Part shown: positions 1 to 6,623 of the stretch, piece by piece
Layout of the letters: every line of letters begins with the position of its first letter
How positions within the stretch are numbered: position 1 is the first letter of the stretch
Assembly (NCBI GenBank): GCA_017861495.1
Contig: JAGFXW010000015.1
Location: 1 to 19,379 of the forward strand
DNA from: Bacillota bacterium
GTDB taxonomy: Bacteria; Bacillota_C; Negativicutes; CTSoil-072
Length of the DNA stretch: 19,379 nucleotides
Direction of reading: 5' to 3'
Notes under the pieces: model-generated
Told to the model about the DNA's origin: nothing
Seen by the model: only the letters and a program-made list of their open reading frames with translations
Databases searched by the model: none
Made by a program: the position numbers and the translations under genes

Positions 1-147
1 CTTGTTCATTTGCAAAGCAGCAAAGCCGATGTTTACCCGGTCCAGCATTGCAACAATGTAAAGCAACATAACATAAGGAACCAATTTCCACCGTATCTTG
101 CCCATTAATTGATTTTCGCGATCTTCTGAAAAAACTACATTTGCCAT
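1..147 (-). CDS. MFS transporter, N-terminal fragment (cut by window edge)
   Basis: The minus strand opens with an ATG at 147, 6 nt after a GGGGAGGG ribosome binding site, and stays open for 49 codons to the window edge. The peptide has a short soluble N-terminus, then IRWKLVPYVMLL at about residues 18-29, leading into the first membrane helix, and LDRVNIGFAALQM at about 35-47. The helix followed by a D-R-x-N-I-G/A-F-A motif is typical of the anion:cation symporter branch of the major facilitator superfamily, which imports organic acids such as tartrate, hexuronates or aromatic acids. The substrate cannot be told from this fragment. It is a different MFS branch from the NiaP-like protein at 12712-14061. 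It lies 3' of pckA on the same strand, but a terminator and about 500 bp of regulatory-looking DNA separate them, so it is probably its own transcription unit. Confidence 0.8.
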   Translation of the reverse strand, partial: MANVVFSEDRENQLMGKIRWKLVPYVMLLYIVAMLDRVNIGFAALQMNK

Positions 148-178
148 GAATTGCCCTCCCCTTTATTAAGACAGTTCG

Positions 179-206
179 ATTTTACCATACAAGTTACAGG
201 AATCAA
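179..206 (-). promoter_or_regulatory. Putative sigma-A promoter, proximal, for the MFS gene
   Basis: Read on the minus strand, TTGATT (201-206) is followed after 16 nt by TAAAAT (179-184). This places a start near 172, about 25 nt upstream of the MFS ATG and just ahead of its ribosome binding site. The fit is good but not perfect. Confidence 0.45.
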
Positions 207-260
207 CACACCCCCTTTTTTAGCAAATTAACCGTCATCATTTCCGTTATCCAAATTCTT

Positions 261-339
261 GTGCGCATGATAGGACTATAATCCAGAAATGAAAATCAGC
301 CATTTTTTCGTGAACGATTTTTCAGAAGCCTATGCGCAC
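261..339. repeat. Long-range inverted repeat in the MFS leader
   Basis: GTGCGCAT at 261-268 is matched by its exact reverse complement ATGCGCAC at 332-339. The pairing can be extended by AGG with CCT if a 3-nt bulge is allowed. In RNA from the distal promoter (585-613) this would form a stem closing a loop of about 60 nt. It could instead be two separate operator half-sites. Confidence 0.4.
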
Positions 340-479
340 CTAGATTTTCATGCGGCTCCCATTTTGTCCCACATTATCGTACAGCGTTCACAACTCTGAT
401 AGTTTGAATTATTCAATTTATTTTTTCAAATTCCTGCTGGTTTTTTTGATTTTGAAAATTTTTTTATAATTTTTCAAAA

Positions 480-495
480 TGTGAAAAAAATCACA
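480..495. promoter_or_regulatory. CRP/FNR-type palindrome TGTGA-N6-TCACA
   Basis: TGTGAAAAAAATCACA is an exact 5-6-5 dyad matching the classical CRP-family half-site spacing. It overlaps a second dyad (TTTCA-N5-TGAAA). It lies upstream of the proximal MFS promoter and about 80-100 nt downstream of the distal promoter start. CRP/FNR relatives are widespread in anaerobes, but none is encoded here, so the assignment rests on sequence similarity alone. Confidence 0.35.
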
Positions 496-584
496 CTACC
501 AAAATATTGCAACAACTTACTATGGATGGCCGCCGCCTTGCGAACAGCTGCGGCCAGACGATGATATGGTCTTTCTTTTATCCT

Positions 585-613
585 ATTATACTCTTCCTTT
601 TTCAAGCTGTCTA
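585..613 (-). promoter_or_regulatory. Putative strong sigma-A promoter, distal, for the MFS gene
   Basis: On the minus strand TAGACA (608-613), 17 nt and TATAAT (585-590) form a near-consensus promoter. Transcription would start near 578 and run about 430 nt before the MFS start codon, giving a long leader. It lies downstream of the pckA terminator, so it is a new initiation site and not part of the pckA unit. Confidence 0.5.
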
Positions 614-651
614 ATGGGATAAAAATGGGATGATTCTTCGGCGGTTCAAAC

Positions 652-704
652 AAAAAAACTCAGGGTTCTGCCCGGGATTCAAATCCAGGTGAAAGCTGAG
701 TTTT
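652..704 (-). terminator. Rho-independent terminator of pckA
   Basis: About 30 nt past the pckA stop codon the minus strand forms an 8-bp outer stem, AAACTCAG with CTGAGTTT, enclosing a second GC-rich stem. A run of seven T residues (652-658 on the plus strand reads as A7) follows directly. Confidence 0.75.
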
Positions 705-733
705 GCCGATGCGAAGAACAAATCTTATCTTTT

Positions 734-2299
734 TTACACTCTGGGACCCGCCAACAAAATCCCGTCCGGAATTTGGCCAGCAAACCGTTTACTATTTTCC
801 ACAAACAATGCGGCCAGTTTTTTTGCGGTACGCACATACGCTATTTTATCATCCCAAGCAGCAGCAGGATGCAATAGATTTGTTTCGACTCCCGGGCATG
901 ACTGAGGGATAAGCACGTTAAAAACCGGGTCGAGGTCATACGCAACGTCATTCAATCGGCCTTCCAACGCCGCGCTTACTATCGCGCGTGTATACGGCAA
1001 CTTTATCCGTTTGCCGACGCCATAGGGGCCGCCCGACCAGCCAGTATTGATTAAAAAGACGTTCGTATCGTGTCTTTCCAGCTTTTTGCCTAATAAATTT
1101 GCGTACACCAAGGGTGGGAGAGGCAGAAACGGCGCGCCAAAGCAAGCCGAAAACGTCGCTTCCGGTTCCGTAATACCCCGTTCCGTTCCCGCGACCTTAC
1201 TAGTATAACCGGATAGAAAGTGGTACATGGCCTGCTCTTTTGTTAATTTGGCGATCGGCGGCAATACCCCGAACGCATCGGCCGTGAGAAAAATGATCGT
1301 GTTGGGATGGCCGCCCAAACCAGAAGAAGCCATCTTGGCAATATAGTCAACAGGATACGCAGCACGCGTATTTTCCGTGATCGAATCGCAATCATAATCC
1401 GCAACGCAATGATCATCAAGCACCACATTCTCTAAAATCGTGGCAAATTTGACGGCGTTCCAAATTTGCGGTTCGGTTTCCGGATTGAGGCGAATACATT
1501 TTGCATAACAGCCGCCTTCAATATTAAATACGCCGCGATCGTTCCACCCATGTTCATCATCACCGATCAAGCTACGCTTCGGATCAGCGGACAGTGTTGT
1601 TTTTCCGGTCCCGCTAAGGCCAAAAAACAGCGCAACATCACCCGCTTCACCGATATTCGCCGAGCAATGCATCGGCATAACTCCCAGATTAGGCAACCAA
1701 AAATTCATCAAGGTAAATATCGATTTCTTTATTTCTCCGCCATAATGCGTCCCGCCAATCAGTACCATTTTCTTTTCTAAATGCAAGAGGATGAACGCGT
1801 CGGAATTTGTGGAATCGACGCTCGGTATTGCCTTAAAATTCGGCAAACAAATCAGCGTCGCATCCGCGATAAAGTCTTTAGTTTCCGTCGCAGGGCGAAT
1901 AAACAGTTGATGGACAAACAAATTTTGCCAGGCAAATTCATTGATGAAACGAATACCCACCTGTTGCTCCCGATCCGCTCCGGCAAATCCATCAAAGACA
2001 AAAATATCCCGCTTTTTTATATACTCCATCATGCGATGGTATACTTGCATAAATTTCTTTTCCGAAAACGGCTTATTGGCACTCCAATCAATCACCGGTT
2101 CTATCTTCGGTGTATTCACAATAAATTTATCATGGGGTGACCTTCCTGTATATTTACCCGTCGTCACCCGCAAGGCGCCGGCGCTCGTAAGAATTCCTTC
2201 GCCCCTCTCGATTGCCATGTCCACCAATTCTGCCGGGGAAAGATTGCGATATTCATGCTTTGCCTGATGGAATAGCCCATATTCACTGTTCTGATCCAT
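734..2299 (-). CDS. pckA: Phosphoenolpyruvate carboxykinase (ATP)
   Basis: This cytosolic enzyme interconverts oxaloacetate plus ATP with PEP, CO2 and ADP; in fermenters it may run toward oxaloacetate. The 521-residue length is close to the usual 520-540 of the ATP-type family. Visible landmarks in order are TGRSPHDKF (about 51-59, substrate loop), GTHYGGEIKKS (183-193, metal and substrate site), the P-loop GLSGTGKTT (227-235), GDDEHGW (246-252) and a later FLTADAFGVLPPI. No key motif is missing. ATG at 2299 follows an AAAGGGG-type ribosome binding site. It is monocistronic, with a terminator at 652-704, and divergent from the small gene at 2781. Pyruvate and propionate are the end products of the nicotinate route encoded to the right, so a link through C4 metabolism is plausible, but that is inference. 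Confidence 0.97.
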   Translation of the reverse strand: MDQNSEYGLFHQAKHEYRNLSPAELVDMAIERGEGILTSAGALRVTTGKYTGRSPHDKFIVNTPKIEPVIDWSANKPFSEKKFMQVYHRMMEYIKKRDIFVFDGFAGADREQQVGIRFINEFAWQNLFVHQLFIRPATETKDFIADATLICLPNFKAIPSVDSTNSDAFILLHLEKKMVLIGGTHYGGEIKKSIFTLMNFWLPNLGVMPMHCSANIGEAGDVALFFGLSGTGKTTLSADPKRSLIGDDEHGWNDRGVFNIEGGCYAKCIRLNPETEPQIWNAVKFATILENVVLDDHCVADYDCDSITENTRAAYPVDYIAKMASSGLGGHPNTIIFLTADAFGVLPPIAKLTKEQAMYHFLSGYTSKVAGTERGITEPEATFSACFGAPFLPLPPLVYANLLGKKLERHDTNVFLINTGWSGGPYGVGKRIKLPYTRAIVSAALEGRLNDVAYDLDPVFNVLIPQSCPGVETNLLHPAAAWDDKIAYVRTAKKLAALFVENSKRFAGQIPDGILLAGPRV

Positions 2300-2657
2300 C
2301 CTAGCACACCCCTTTACTTTTTCTATAGCAAATTCTGTTTTTCATCCGCAGTACCTTGCTGAGTTCTCTGCATGACAGACCGGAAAAAAACAATCGCTGG
2401 TTCTGTTCTATCCCTGCTTCATTTTAATTATTCAAGGTTCAGACCCGCAATCCTTTGTGCATTGTCCGTCAGCAATATTTTGTTTTTTGTATACAGTATA
2501 CATTTAAAAACAACAAAAAACAAGATATATAAGGAACTACAGAAAAAATGCCTTGTTTATCGACCTTCCCGCAAATGCTTTGCTGCTCCGCATCACCCGC
2601 AGATAAAAGAATATAATATTTTTACCGTATTTATGTATACATTGTTTTCAAAATACA
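2300..2657. other. Divergent intergenic region between pckA and the small acidic gene
   Basis: This AT-rich stretch has no convincing gene. A 109-codon plus-strand frame (2372-2701) lacks a ribosome binding site, runs through the promoter of the next gene and has a composition typical of chance translation. The useful content is two TGTATACA-type palindromes (2488-2502 and 2634-2641). An extended -10 like TGCTATAGA lies just upstream of pckA (near 2325-2333, minus strand) without a clear -35. Confidence 0.5.
2488..2502. promoter_or_regulatory. Palindromic operator candidate TGTATAC-N-GTATACA
   Basis: TGTATACAGTATACA is a perfect 7-1-7 dyad. A shorter perfect copy, TGTATACA, recurs at 2634-2641, 16 bp upstream of the -35 box of the small gene. 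GTATAC-centred palindromes are common for GntR-family repressors, but no such regulator is encoded in this window. The pair could control pckA, the small gene, or both. Confidence 0.4.
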
Positions 2658-2686
2658 TTGACATTCGCACTATGATTTGTTATCCT
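2658..2686 (+). promoter_or_regulatory. Sigma-A promoter of the small acidic gene
   Basis: A consensus TTGACA (2658-2663) is followed by exactly 17 nt and TATCCT (2681-2686). Transcription would start near 2693, giving an 88-nt leader before the ATG at 2781. It is among the best promoter matches in the window and the only clear one on the plus strand. Confidence 0.65.
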
Positions 2687-2709
2687 ATAAACAGAAACTA
2701 ACATTTTGT

Positions 2710-2754
2710 GAGGCAATGAGGCCTCTCGCACAAAAAAGGGCGAGGGTTTTTTTT
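2710..2754 (+). promoter_or_regulatory. Attenuator-like leader with two alternative hairpins
   Basis: The first possible stem is GAGGC (2710-2714) with GCCTC (2721-2725). The second is CCTCTCGC (2722-2729) with GCGAGGG (2740-2746), including one G-T pair, followed by T8 (2747-2754), which is a proper intrinsic terminator. Both need the same CCTC (2722-2725), so they exclude each other. A 14-codon frame (2716-2760) spans both stems, but its ribosome binding site is poorly placed. No known riboswitch class fits the roughly 20 nt upstream. Confidence 0.5.
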
Positions 2755-2780
2755 GTTTAAAAACGGAAGGAGAATGCAAC

Positions 2781-2939
2781 ATGAATACTATATCTTCCTT
2801 TAAATTGACGCCAATTCCGGAAGAAGCCACTGAAATCATCAAAGCGATCGAATCTACTTTCACAGCGGAAGAAGTCGATGCCATTTATGAAGATTGGTTA
2901 AGCAGCATGGAATTCTCCCCAGATTATATGGTTAGTTAA
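2781..2939 (+). CDS. Small acidic protein of unknown function (52 aa)
   Basis: I do not recognise this protein. ATG at 2781 sits 8 nt after a perfect AAGGAG (2767-2772). The gene has its own consensus promoter, a regulated-looking leader and a strong terminator (2969-3028), so it is very likely real despite its size. The 52 residues include 11 Asp/Glu against 2 Lys and no Cys. There is no signal peptide or membrane segment. The central part (about 14-45, with EEATEIIKAIE and AEEVDAIYEDW) looks helical and amphipathic, with a single Trp at 39. Such properties suit a small regulatory or partner protein, or possibly a peptide precursor, but nothing nearby decides this. It is one of very few plus-strand genes here, flanked by pckA (divergent) and a methyltransferase (convergent). 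Confidence 0.7.
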   Translation: MNTISSFKLTPIPEEATEIIKAIESTFTAEEVDAIYEDWLSSMEFSPDYMVS

Positions 2940-2968
2940 TTTGTTGTTTATGTTCCCTTTTTTCAACA

Positions 2969-3028
2969 AAACAGCAAACAGGAACAGACAGTTTCGCCTG
3001 TCTCATTCTTGTTTGCTGTTTTCTTTTT
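2969..3028 (+). terminator. Strong intrinsic terminator after the small acidic gene
   Basis: A long stem pairs ACAGCAAACAGGAACAGACAG (2971-2991, written as separate arms ACAGCAAACA and GACAG) with CTGTCT and GTTTGCTGT (2998-3019), with a TTTCGC loop and a T-rich tail. It starts 30 nt after the stop codon. The convergent methyltransferase gene ends just beyond it, and the A-rich left flank may let it work in both directions. Confidence 0.8.
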
Positions 3029-3059
3029 CCGGATGCCGCCAGATCAGTCAACGATATTT

Positions 3060-3728
3060 TTATTTTATCGCATAAAATCCCGCCTGCATCCCTGATGCCC
3101 ATAAAAGCTCCACGACCGAAAAACCGGTTTCTTTCAGCAGCGCCATATGCGCGTTAACCGTAATCGGCAAAAGCTCGGTCCCATAGCGGCTCACGTGCTT
3201 ATCCGCGTTTTCCACACTTTTCCCATTTGCCACTTGCGCGTCCCGCCAGCGCCGAAGACCAATTTGGGTCCCCTGTTCTGTTGCCGGCCGGATCGTTTCA
3301 AACGTAACATAAAGTCCGCCCGGCTTCAACATGGCATAACAATTTTGCGTGGCCTTTTCCCGTTTCGCCTGATCCAAATAATGATGGGCCAAGATAGCGG
3401 TAATGACCGAAAACGGGCCTTCCTGGCTCAACTCTTCCGTTCCCGCCAACAAAAAACGGACATTCGTTCCCGCGCATTTTTCCCGGGCGATGTCCAGCAT
3501 ATTTTTTGCCGGATCGGCAGCGGTAAACACGGCGCCGGGAAAGCGGTCCTTGGCTTTATCGATAAAATTCCCGGTTCCACAGCCGGTGTCGAGCCAAGTT
3601 CCTGTCTCAACCCCGCAAGCCTTCACCAGTTTCATTGTCTCTTCATGAAAAAGAGTATAATATGGAATGGTTTTGCTTACATTGGCATCATATTCACTCG
3701 CAGCCTGTGATGTTTTATTATCATTCAT
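3060..3728 (-). CDS. Class I SAM-dependent methyltransferase
   Basis: A 222-residue cytosolic protein with a Rossmann-type SAM-binding fold. Motif I is LDTGCGTGNF (about 46-55), the acidic ribose-binding position is in AADPAKNML (70-78), and LKPGG (134-138) is the usual post-strand signature. The N-terminal SKTIPYYTLFHEE (18-30) precedes the fold and is shared by many small stand-alone methyltransferases of Firmicutes whose acceptor is unknown. The C-terminal GFSVVELLWASG is the typical final strand region. ATG at 3728 follows a GAGGAGGAGG ribosome binding site. It lies 132 bp downstream of the flavoprotein gene on the same strand and may share its transcript, although a short hairpin sits in the gap. 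The substrate cannot be inferred. Confidence 0.85.
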   Translation of the reverse strand: MNDNKTSQAASEYDANVSKTIPYYTLFHEETMKLVKACGVETGTWLDTGCGTGNFIDKAKDRFPGAVFTAADPAKNMLDIAREKCAGTNVRFLLAGTEELSQEGPFSVITAILAHHYLDQAKREKATQNCYAMLKPGGLYVTFETIRPATEQGTQIGLRRWRDAQVANGKSVENADKHVSRYGTELLPITVNAHMALLKETGFSVVELLWASGMQAGFYAIK

Positions 3729-3860
3729 AACGGATCCTCCTCCTCATAAAACAACAATCCCTTTTTAGAACCTGAAGGAACAAGTCCATAGGACATCCTT
3801 TGAGCGTAGCTTCCCTTTACTCTTGCTGGCGATCTAAAAAATGTATTCCTTGTATTCGAT

Positions 3861-5558
3861 TTATCCATTATATTTTATAGGAATACTTCCAAATTCAGCT
3901 CTTTTTTCGGCGCTGACCACCCGTGTATGTTTCAAAAAATGCAAATCATCTCTTTCCGGGAAATCGAACCGGAAATGATGCCCGCGCGATTCTTGCCTCA
4001 ATAAAGCGCTGCCGGCGATTAAACGAGATATCTCACACATAACTTCAAGCTGCAATAATTCCATGAGCTGCTGATTATAAACAGCAACATGCGGCACTCG
4101 TATGATAGCCAGCTCTGCTTGCACTTCGTCAGTAACACTCAGTAGATGAGCCAGCCCTTTGGCACTCCGTCTTACCCCCAAATCGCGTTGCACTGCTGAA
4201 CGCAATTTATGCCTGAGAACAAATAGTTCCGCGCCAATTCGATTGCCCGCAGTAATCTTACTCATTATCCGTTCCACCTCTTCATCAACAGAACGCTTGT
4301 CGGGGTAGCGGCACGAATGGGCGGCAGCCCATCTATGCGCAGAAATTCCCGCCTTGAACCCAAAAACCTGAGTTGCCGTCAAACCATTTCCTGCCATGCG
4401 ATTTGCTCCGTCAAAATTTCCCGCACATTCCGGCACAGCAAACAGACCGCTAACGGTTGTTTCACATTGCTCGTTAATATATATTCCACCCATCAGATAA
4501 TGAGCCCCCGGGGCCACCTGAATTCGATCCGTTGACGGTTCAATCCCGTTTGCCCGTATATAGTTGTATTGGTCCGTGTTCAGTTTGGTATGAATAAAAT
4601 TTTTTTCTTTAGGGGAATCACCAATATACCATTCCAGCCCGCCGTGAACGGTTCCCCGCCCGTCCATAATTGCCTGGTTCATCATTCTCATAGCTTCATC
4701 ACGCATTGGCAGAGGTTTTGACAAGATAGGCTTCCCATTCCGATCATAAATATTCCCGTCAAAAATTGCCGAAGCAAGATATTCGTAATGCACGAACGCG
4801 CCTCGCAGAGACACAGGCCAAATAACCACGGACGGATAAAACAAAACCATTTCCATATCAACAAGTTCTGCTCCAGTCCGATAGGCAAAAACAATTCCAT
4901 CGCCGGTTGCGTCCGCAGGGCAATCATTTACCTCCCACAGCCATTGACAGCCGCCGGTAGCCATAATTACCGCTTTTGCTTCTATTTTAACGATATATCC
5001 GGTTCTAAGGTTTATTCCGATAGCTCCGGTCACCGATACCAGGTTTGATTCTGTATGGTTAAGCAAGCCGGTCATAAAAAAATCGTCCATTATAGAAATG
5101 TTTTTATGCCTTTTACAGGCAATGGAAAGCGCTGAAACTAAAGCAAGGCCGCCACCAACTATCGATAATTGACGAGGATAGGATTGCCCGGGAAATTGCG
5201 ACAGGAAATATTGACCATCCGCTGTTCGGGCAAATTTCGCCCCATACCGTTCAACATCCAAAACTCTCGCACACGCATCTTCTGCCAGTACTGCTGCAAG
5301 ATTTTGATCCCCCAACCCATATCCGGCATTGATGGTGTCTTGAAAAAAAAGGTCTGCATTGTCGTCAGGGTGAAAGGGAGCCTGCATGCCTCCACCGGCA
5401 ACAAGCGAAATTCCGGATTTACCGAGCGGTCCTTTATTGAGCACCAAAACCATCGATCCCGCTTCCGCAGCAGCTAACGCGGCGCGAAGGCCTGCACTTC
5501 CAGCTCCAACTACCAAGACATCCGTCTTCACAGGATCCATCCCACGCACTCTAATCAC
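3861..5558 (-). CDS. FrdA/SdhA-family FAD-binding oxidoreductase subunit with atypical active site
   Basis: This 565-residue protein belongs to the fumarate reductase / succinate dehydrogenase / L-aspartate oxidase flavoprotein family. The ADP-binding fold is VVGAGSAG (16-23), with ATGG (200-203) and TGDG (218-221). The substrate region retains AHYLMGG (His353), GANRMAGNGL (Arg387) and an Arg in MRDE (286). Two family hallmarks differ. The segment that carries the FAD-linked His in true fumarate reductases reads KSGISLVAGGG (47-57) with no His, so FAD is probably non-covalent. The usual HPT is FYPS (240-243), losing one substrate-binding His. The substrate may therefore not be fumarate or succinate. 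The GTG start at 5558 overlaps the stop of the [2Fe-2S] gene by 4 nt; ATG at 5540 is possible but lacks a ribosome binding site. No membrane anchor gene is present. Confidence 0.88.
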   Translation of the reverse strand: MIRVRGMDPVKTDVLVVGAGSAGLRAALAAAEAGSMVLVLNKGPLGKSGISLVAGGGMQAPFHPDDNADLFFQDTINAGYGLGDQNLAAVLAEDACARVLDVERYGAKFARTADGQYFLSQFPGQSYPRQLSIVGGGLALVSALSIACKRHKNISIMDDFFMTGLLNHTESNLVSVTGAIGINLRTGYIVKIEAKAVIMATGGCQWLWEVNDCPADATGDGIVFAYRTGAELVDMEMVLFYPSVVIWPVSLRGAFVHYEYLASAIFDGNIYDRNGKPILSKPLPMRDEAMRMMNQAIMDGRGTVHGGLEWYIGDSPKEKNFIHTKLNTDQYNYIRANGIEPSTDRIQVAPGAHYLMGGIYINEQCETTVSGLFAVPECAGNFDGANRMAGNGLTATQVFGFKAGISAHRWAAAHSCRYPDKRSVDEEVERIMSKITAGNRIGAELFVLRHKLRSAVQRDLGVRRSAKGLAHLLSVTDEVQAELAIIRVPHVAVYNQQLMELLQLEVMCEISRLIAGSALLRQESRGHHFRFDFPERDDLHFLKHTRVVSAEKRAEFGSIPIKYNG

Positions 5559-5911
5559 ACTCTTTCATTTTCAAGATGCAGCGGTTGCGAGAAATCAACA
5601 ACCAAGTCACGAATCAGGCTGTAGCGCGGATACGGCTCAAGCGTCACCGTCTCACCGGGAGAAACCATGGTCAGGCAGCCTAAAACATCCTTGCCGTTAA
5701 CACGCAGAATACAAGCGCCGCACCTTCCTTTAAAGCAGCTTGATCTGCGAAAAGCCAGCGTAGAATCTTGATCCAATATTCTCGCCAATACACTATTAAT
5801 GGACATTGGTTCCACGCTTTCAACCTGATATTCTTGCAGCCGCGGTTCCCGGTCTACAGTCGGATTAAACCGCACAATTTTGACAAAGATATTTTTGTTA
5901 CTCGCCGCCAT
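5555..5911 (-). CDS. SdhB/FrdB-like [2Fe-2S] protein, N-terminal domain only
   Basis: The 118-residue protein matches only the plant-ferredoxin-like N-terminal half of succinate dehydrogenase/fumarate reductase iron-sulfur subunits. It starts with IFVKIVRFNPTVD, and the cluster ligands are Cys59, Cys64, Cys67 and Cys79 in the pattern C-x4-C-x2-C-x11-C. It ends shortly after RDLVVDFS (101-108), just where the usual [4Fe-4S]/[3Fe-4S] domain would begin. Full-length relatives have about 230-250 residues. The next gene overlaps its stop, so this is a designed short form and not a frameshift. ATG at 5911 follows GGGGAGG; an upstream in-frame extension to 5980 has no ribosome binding site. It probably passes electrons between the flavoprotein and an external carrier. 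Confidence 0.85.
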   Translation of the reverse strand: MAASNKNIFVKIVRFNPTVDREPRLQEYQVESVEPMSINSVLARILDQDSTLAFRRSSCFKGRCGACILRVNGKDVLGCLTMVSPGETVTLEPYPRYSLIRDLVVDFSQPLHLENERV

Positions 5912-5971
5912 CGCCCTTGTTCCTCCCCTACTGGATGATAGAATGCCAAATAACCCAAAAGCCTTGAACAC

Positions 5972-5988
5972 CATAACCATTCGTTATG
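5972..5988. promoter_or_regulatory. Inverted repeat CATAAC-N5-GTTATG upstream of the [2Fe-2S] gene
   Basis: Perfect 6-bp arms (5972-5977 and 5983-5988) flank 5 nt, about 60 bp upstream of the [2Fe-2S] start codon. Size and spacing suit a dimeric repressor or activator. No cognate regulator is in the window. Confidence 0.4.
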
Positions 5989-6096
5989 ATAATTCAGCAG
6001 CTGTTCGGGAGACATGTCAGAAAATCCTGCTTACGAGCCTATTGGGCCTCGGGAATTGAGAGCCTTGCCAGGATAATGATCTCATCCGGCTTATTT

Positions 6097-6142
6097 AATA
6101 AAAAAACAGCCTTGGGAGAAAATGGAGTCTCTTACGGCTGTT
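6097..6142 (-). terminator. Intrinsic terminator at the end of the nicotinate operon
   Basis: On the minus strand AACAGCC (6136-6142) pairs with GGCTGTT (6105-6111), followed at once by a T-rich tail (6099-6106). It lies about 165 nt after the stop of the last XdhC-type gene and ahead of the [2Fe-2S] gene. It therefore separates the nicotinate unit from the flavoprotein unit. Confidence 0.75.
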
Positions 6143-6308
6143 ATGTTCTTTGTTGTTTTGCGCTGGATCAGACCAATGATAGCCGTTATCTAATACTGCC
6201 TATCCATTACCGGTTTACACGGTTGCCGGCACCAGCCACACTTCTCCCGCACTCTGCTATTTTATGATCACAGCATACCAGCTTGCGCTCCTTGTACAAC
6301 AAGAATTG

Positions 6309-6623
6309 TCACTTTAGAACCTGAATAAACAGCTCCATTTCACCACCGCAGGCCATCCCTTCGCGGGCAGCGACATCATTATCCATAGCAACGGTGCGCA
6401 GCATCGATTTTTCCGTGTCTAAAGCCGTCAAGGCCCATTTTTTTGCTTCCGCTTCGCCGCATCCGCCGCCAATCGTCCCGTGAATTTCTCCAGCCAAAAA
6501 CACAAGCATCTGACTTCCCGCTTTGCGCGGCGTCGACCCTCGTGTTTTCACAATCGTAACCAACGCCGCCTTATCGCCGTTTTGACCAACCTGGCAAATG
6601 AGCGGCAATAGTTTTTCATCCAT
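6309..6623 (-). CDS. XdhC/CoxI N-terminal-domain protein (molybdenum hydroxylase maturation)
   Basis: The 104-residue protein consists only of the CoxI/XdhC N-terminal domain. Clear motifs are VTIVKTRGSTPRKAGSQM (about 22-39), GTIGGGCGEAEA (49-60) and GMACGGEMELFI near the C-terminus, with the conserved Cys. XdhC-type proteins bind the molybdenum cofactor, help its sulfuration and insert it into xanthine-dehydrogenase-family enzymes. Here the client should be nicotinate dehydrogenase. ATG at 6623 follows AGGAGGG and overlaps the stop of the preceding Rossmann-domain XdhC by 8 nt, so the two are translationally coupled and probably act together. An in-frame start at 6662 would lie far inside the upstream gene and has no ribosome binding site. 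It is the last gene before the terminator. Confidence 0.85.
   Translation of the reverse strand: MDEKLLPLICQVGQNGDKAALVTIVKTRGSTPRKAGSQMLVFLAGEIHGTIGGGCGEAEAKKWALTALDTEKSMLRTVAMDNDVAAREGMACGGEMELFIQVLK

Larger units (their letters stand above)
148..651. other. Intergenic region with no gene; putative long 5' leader of the MFS gene
   Basis: No credible coding frame is present in these 504 bp. The DNA is AT-rich and carries two minus-strand sigma-A like promoters (179-206 and 585-613), a long-range inverted repeat (261-268 with 332-339), a TGTGA-N6-TCACA palindrome (480-495) and several short TTTTGAAAA/TTTTCAAAA and TTGAA/TTCAA dyads between 400 and 480. A GC-rich hairpin with TGGCCGC/GCGGCCA arms lies near 527-557. 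Because pckA ends at 734 and the next gene starts at 147, both on the minus strand, these elements most likely serve the MFS gene. Confidence 0.5.
5912..6308. other. Intergenic region between the nicotinate operon end and the [2Fe-2S]/flavoprotein pair
   Basis: No gene is supported in these 397 bp. The right part (6143-6308) is untranslated 3' sequence after the last XdhC-type gene and shows nothing recognisable. A terminator lies at 6097-6142. The remainder (5912-6096) should hold the promoter of the [2Fe-2S] gene; no strong -35/-10 pair is evident, but an inverted repeat lies at 5972-5988. Confidence 0.5.

Noticed and set aside
660..704. tRNA T-arm-like stretch with GGATTCAAATCC
   Set aside because: No acceptor, D or anticodon arm can be formed around it; it is explained by the inner stem of the pckA terminator.
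2372..2701. 109-codon plus-strand frame upstream of the small acidic gene
   Set aside because: No ribosome binding site, chance-like composition, and it runs through the consensus promoter of the next gene.
2648..2884. 78-codon minus-strand frame across the small gene and its leader
   Set aside because: It is antisense to the promoter, terminator and small gene, and has no ribosome binding site or motif.
3774..3801. Imperfect hairpin with GTCC-ATA-GGAC core between flavoprotein and methyltransferase genes
   Set aside because: No T-tract follows on the minus strand and the stem is interrupted, so it is not supported as a terminator; the resemblance to 17054-17066 is too short to claim a shared site.
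5945..5965. Sigma-54-like TTGGCATTCTATCATC on the minus strand before the [2Fe-2S] gene
   Set aside because: The -24 GG is present but the position of the invariant GC reads TC, so it fails the minimum -12 requirement.
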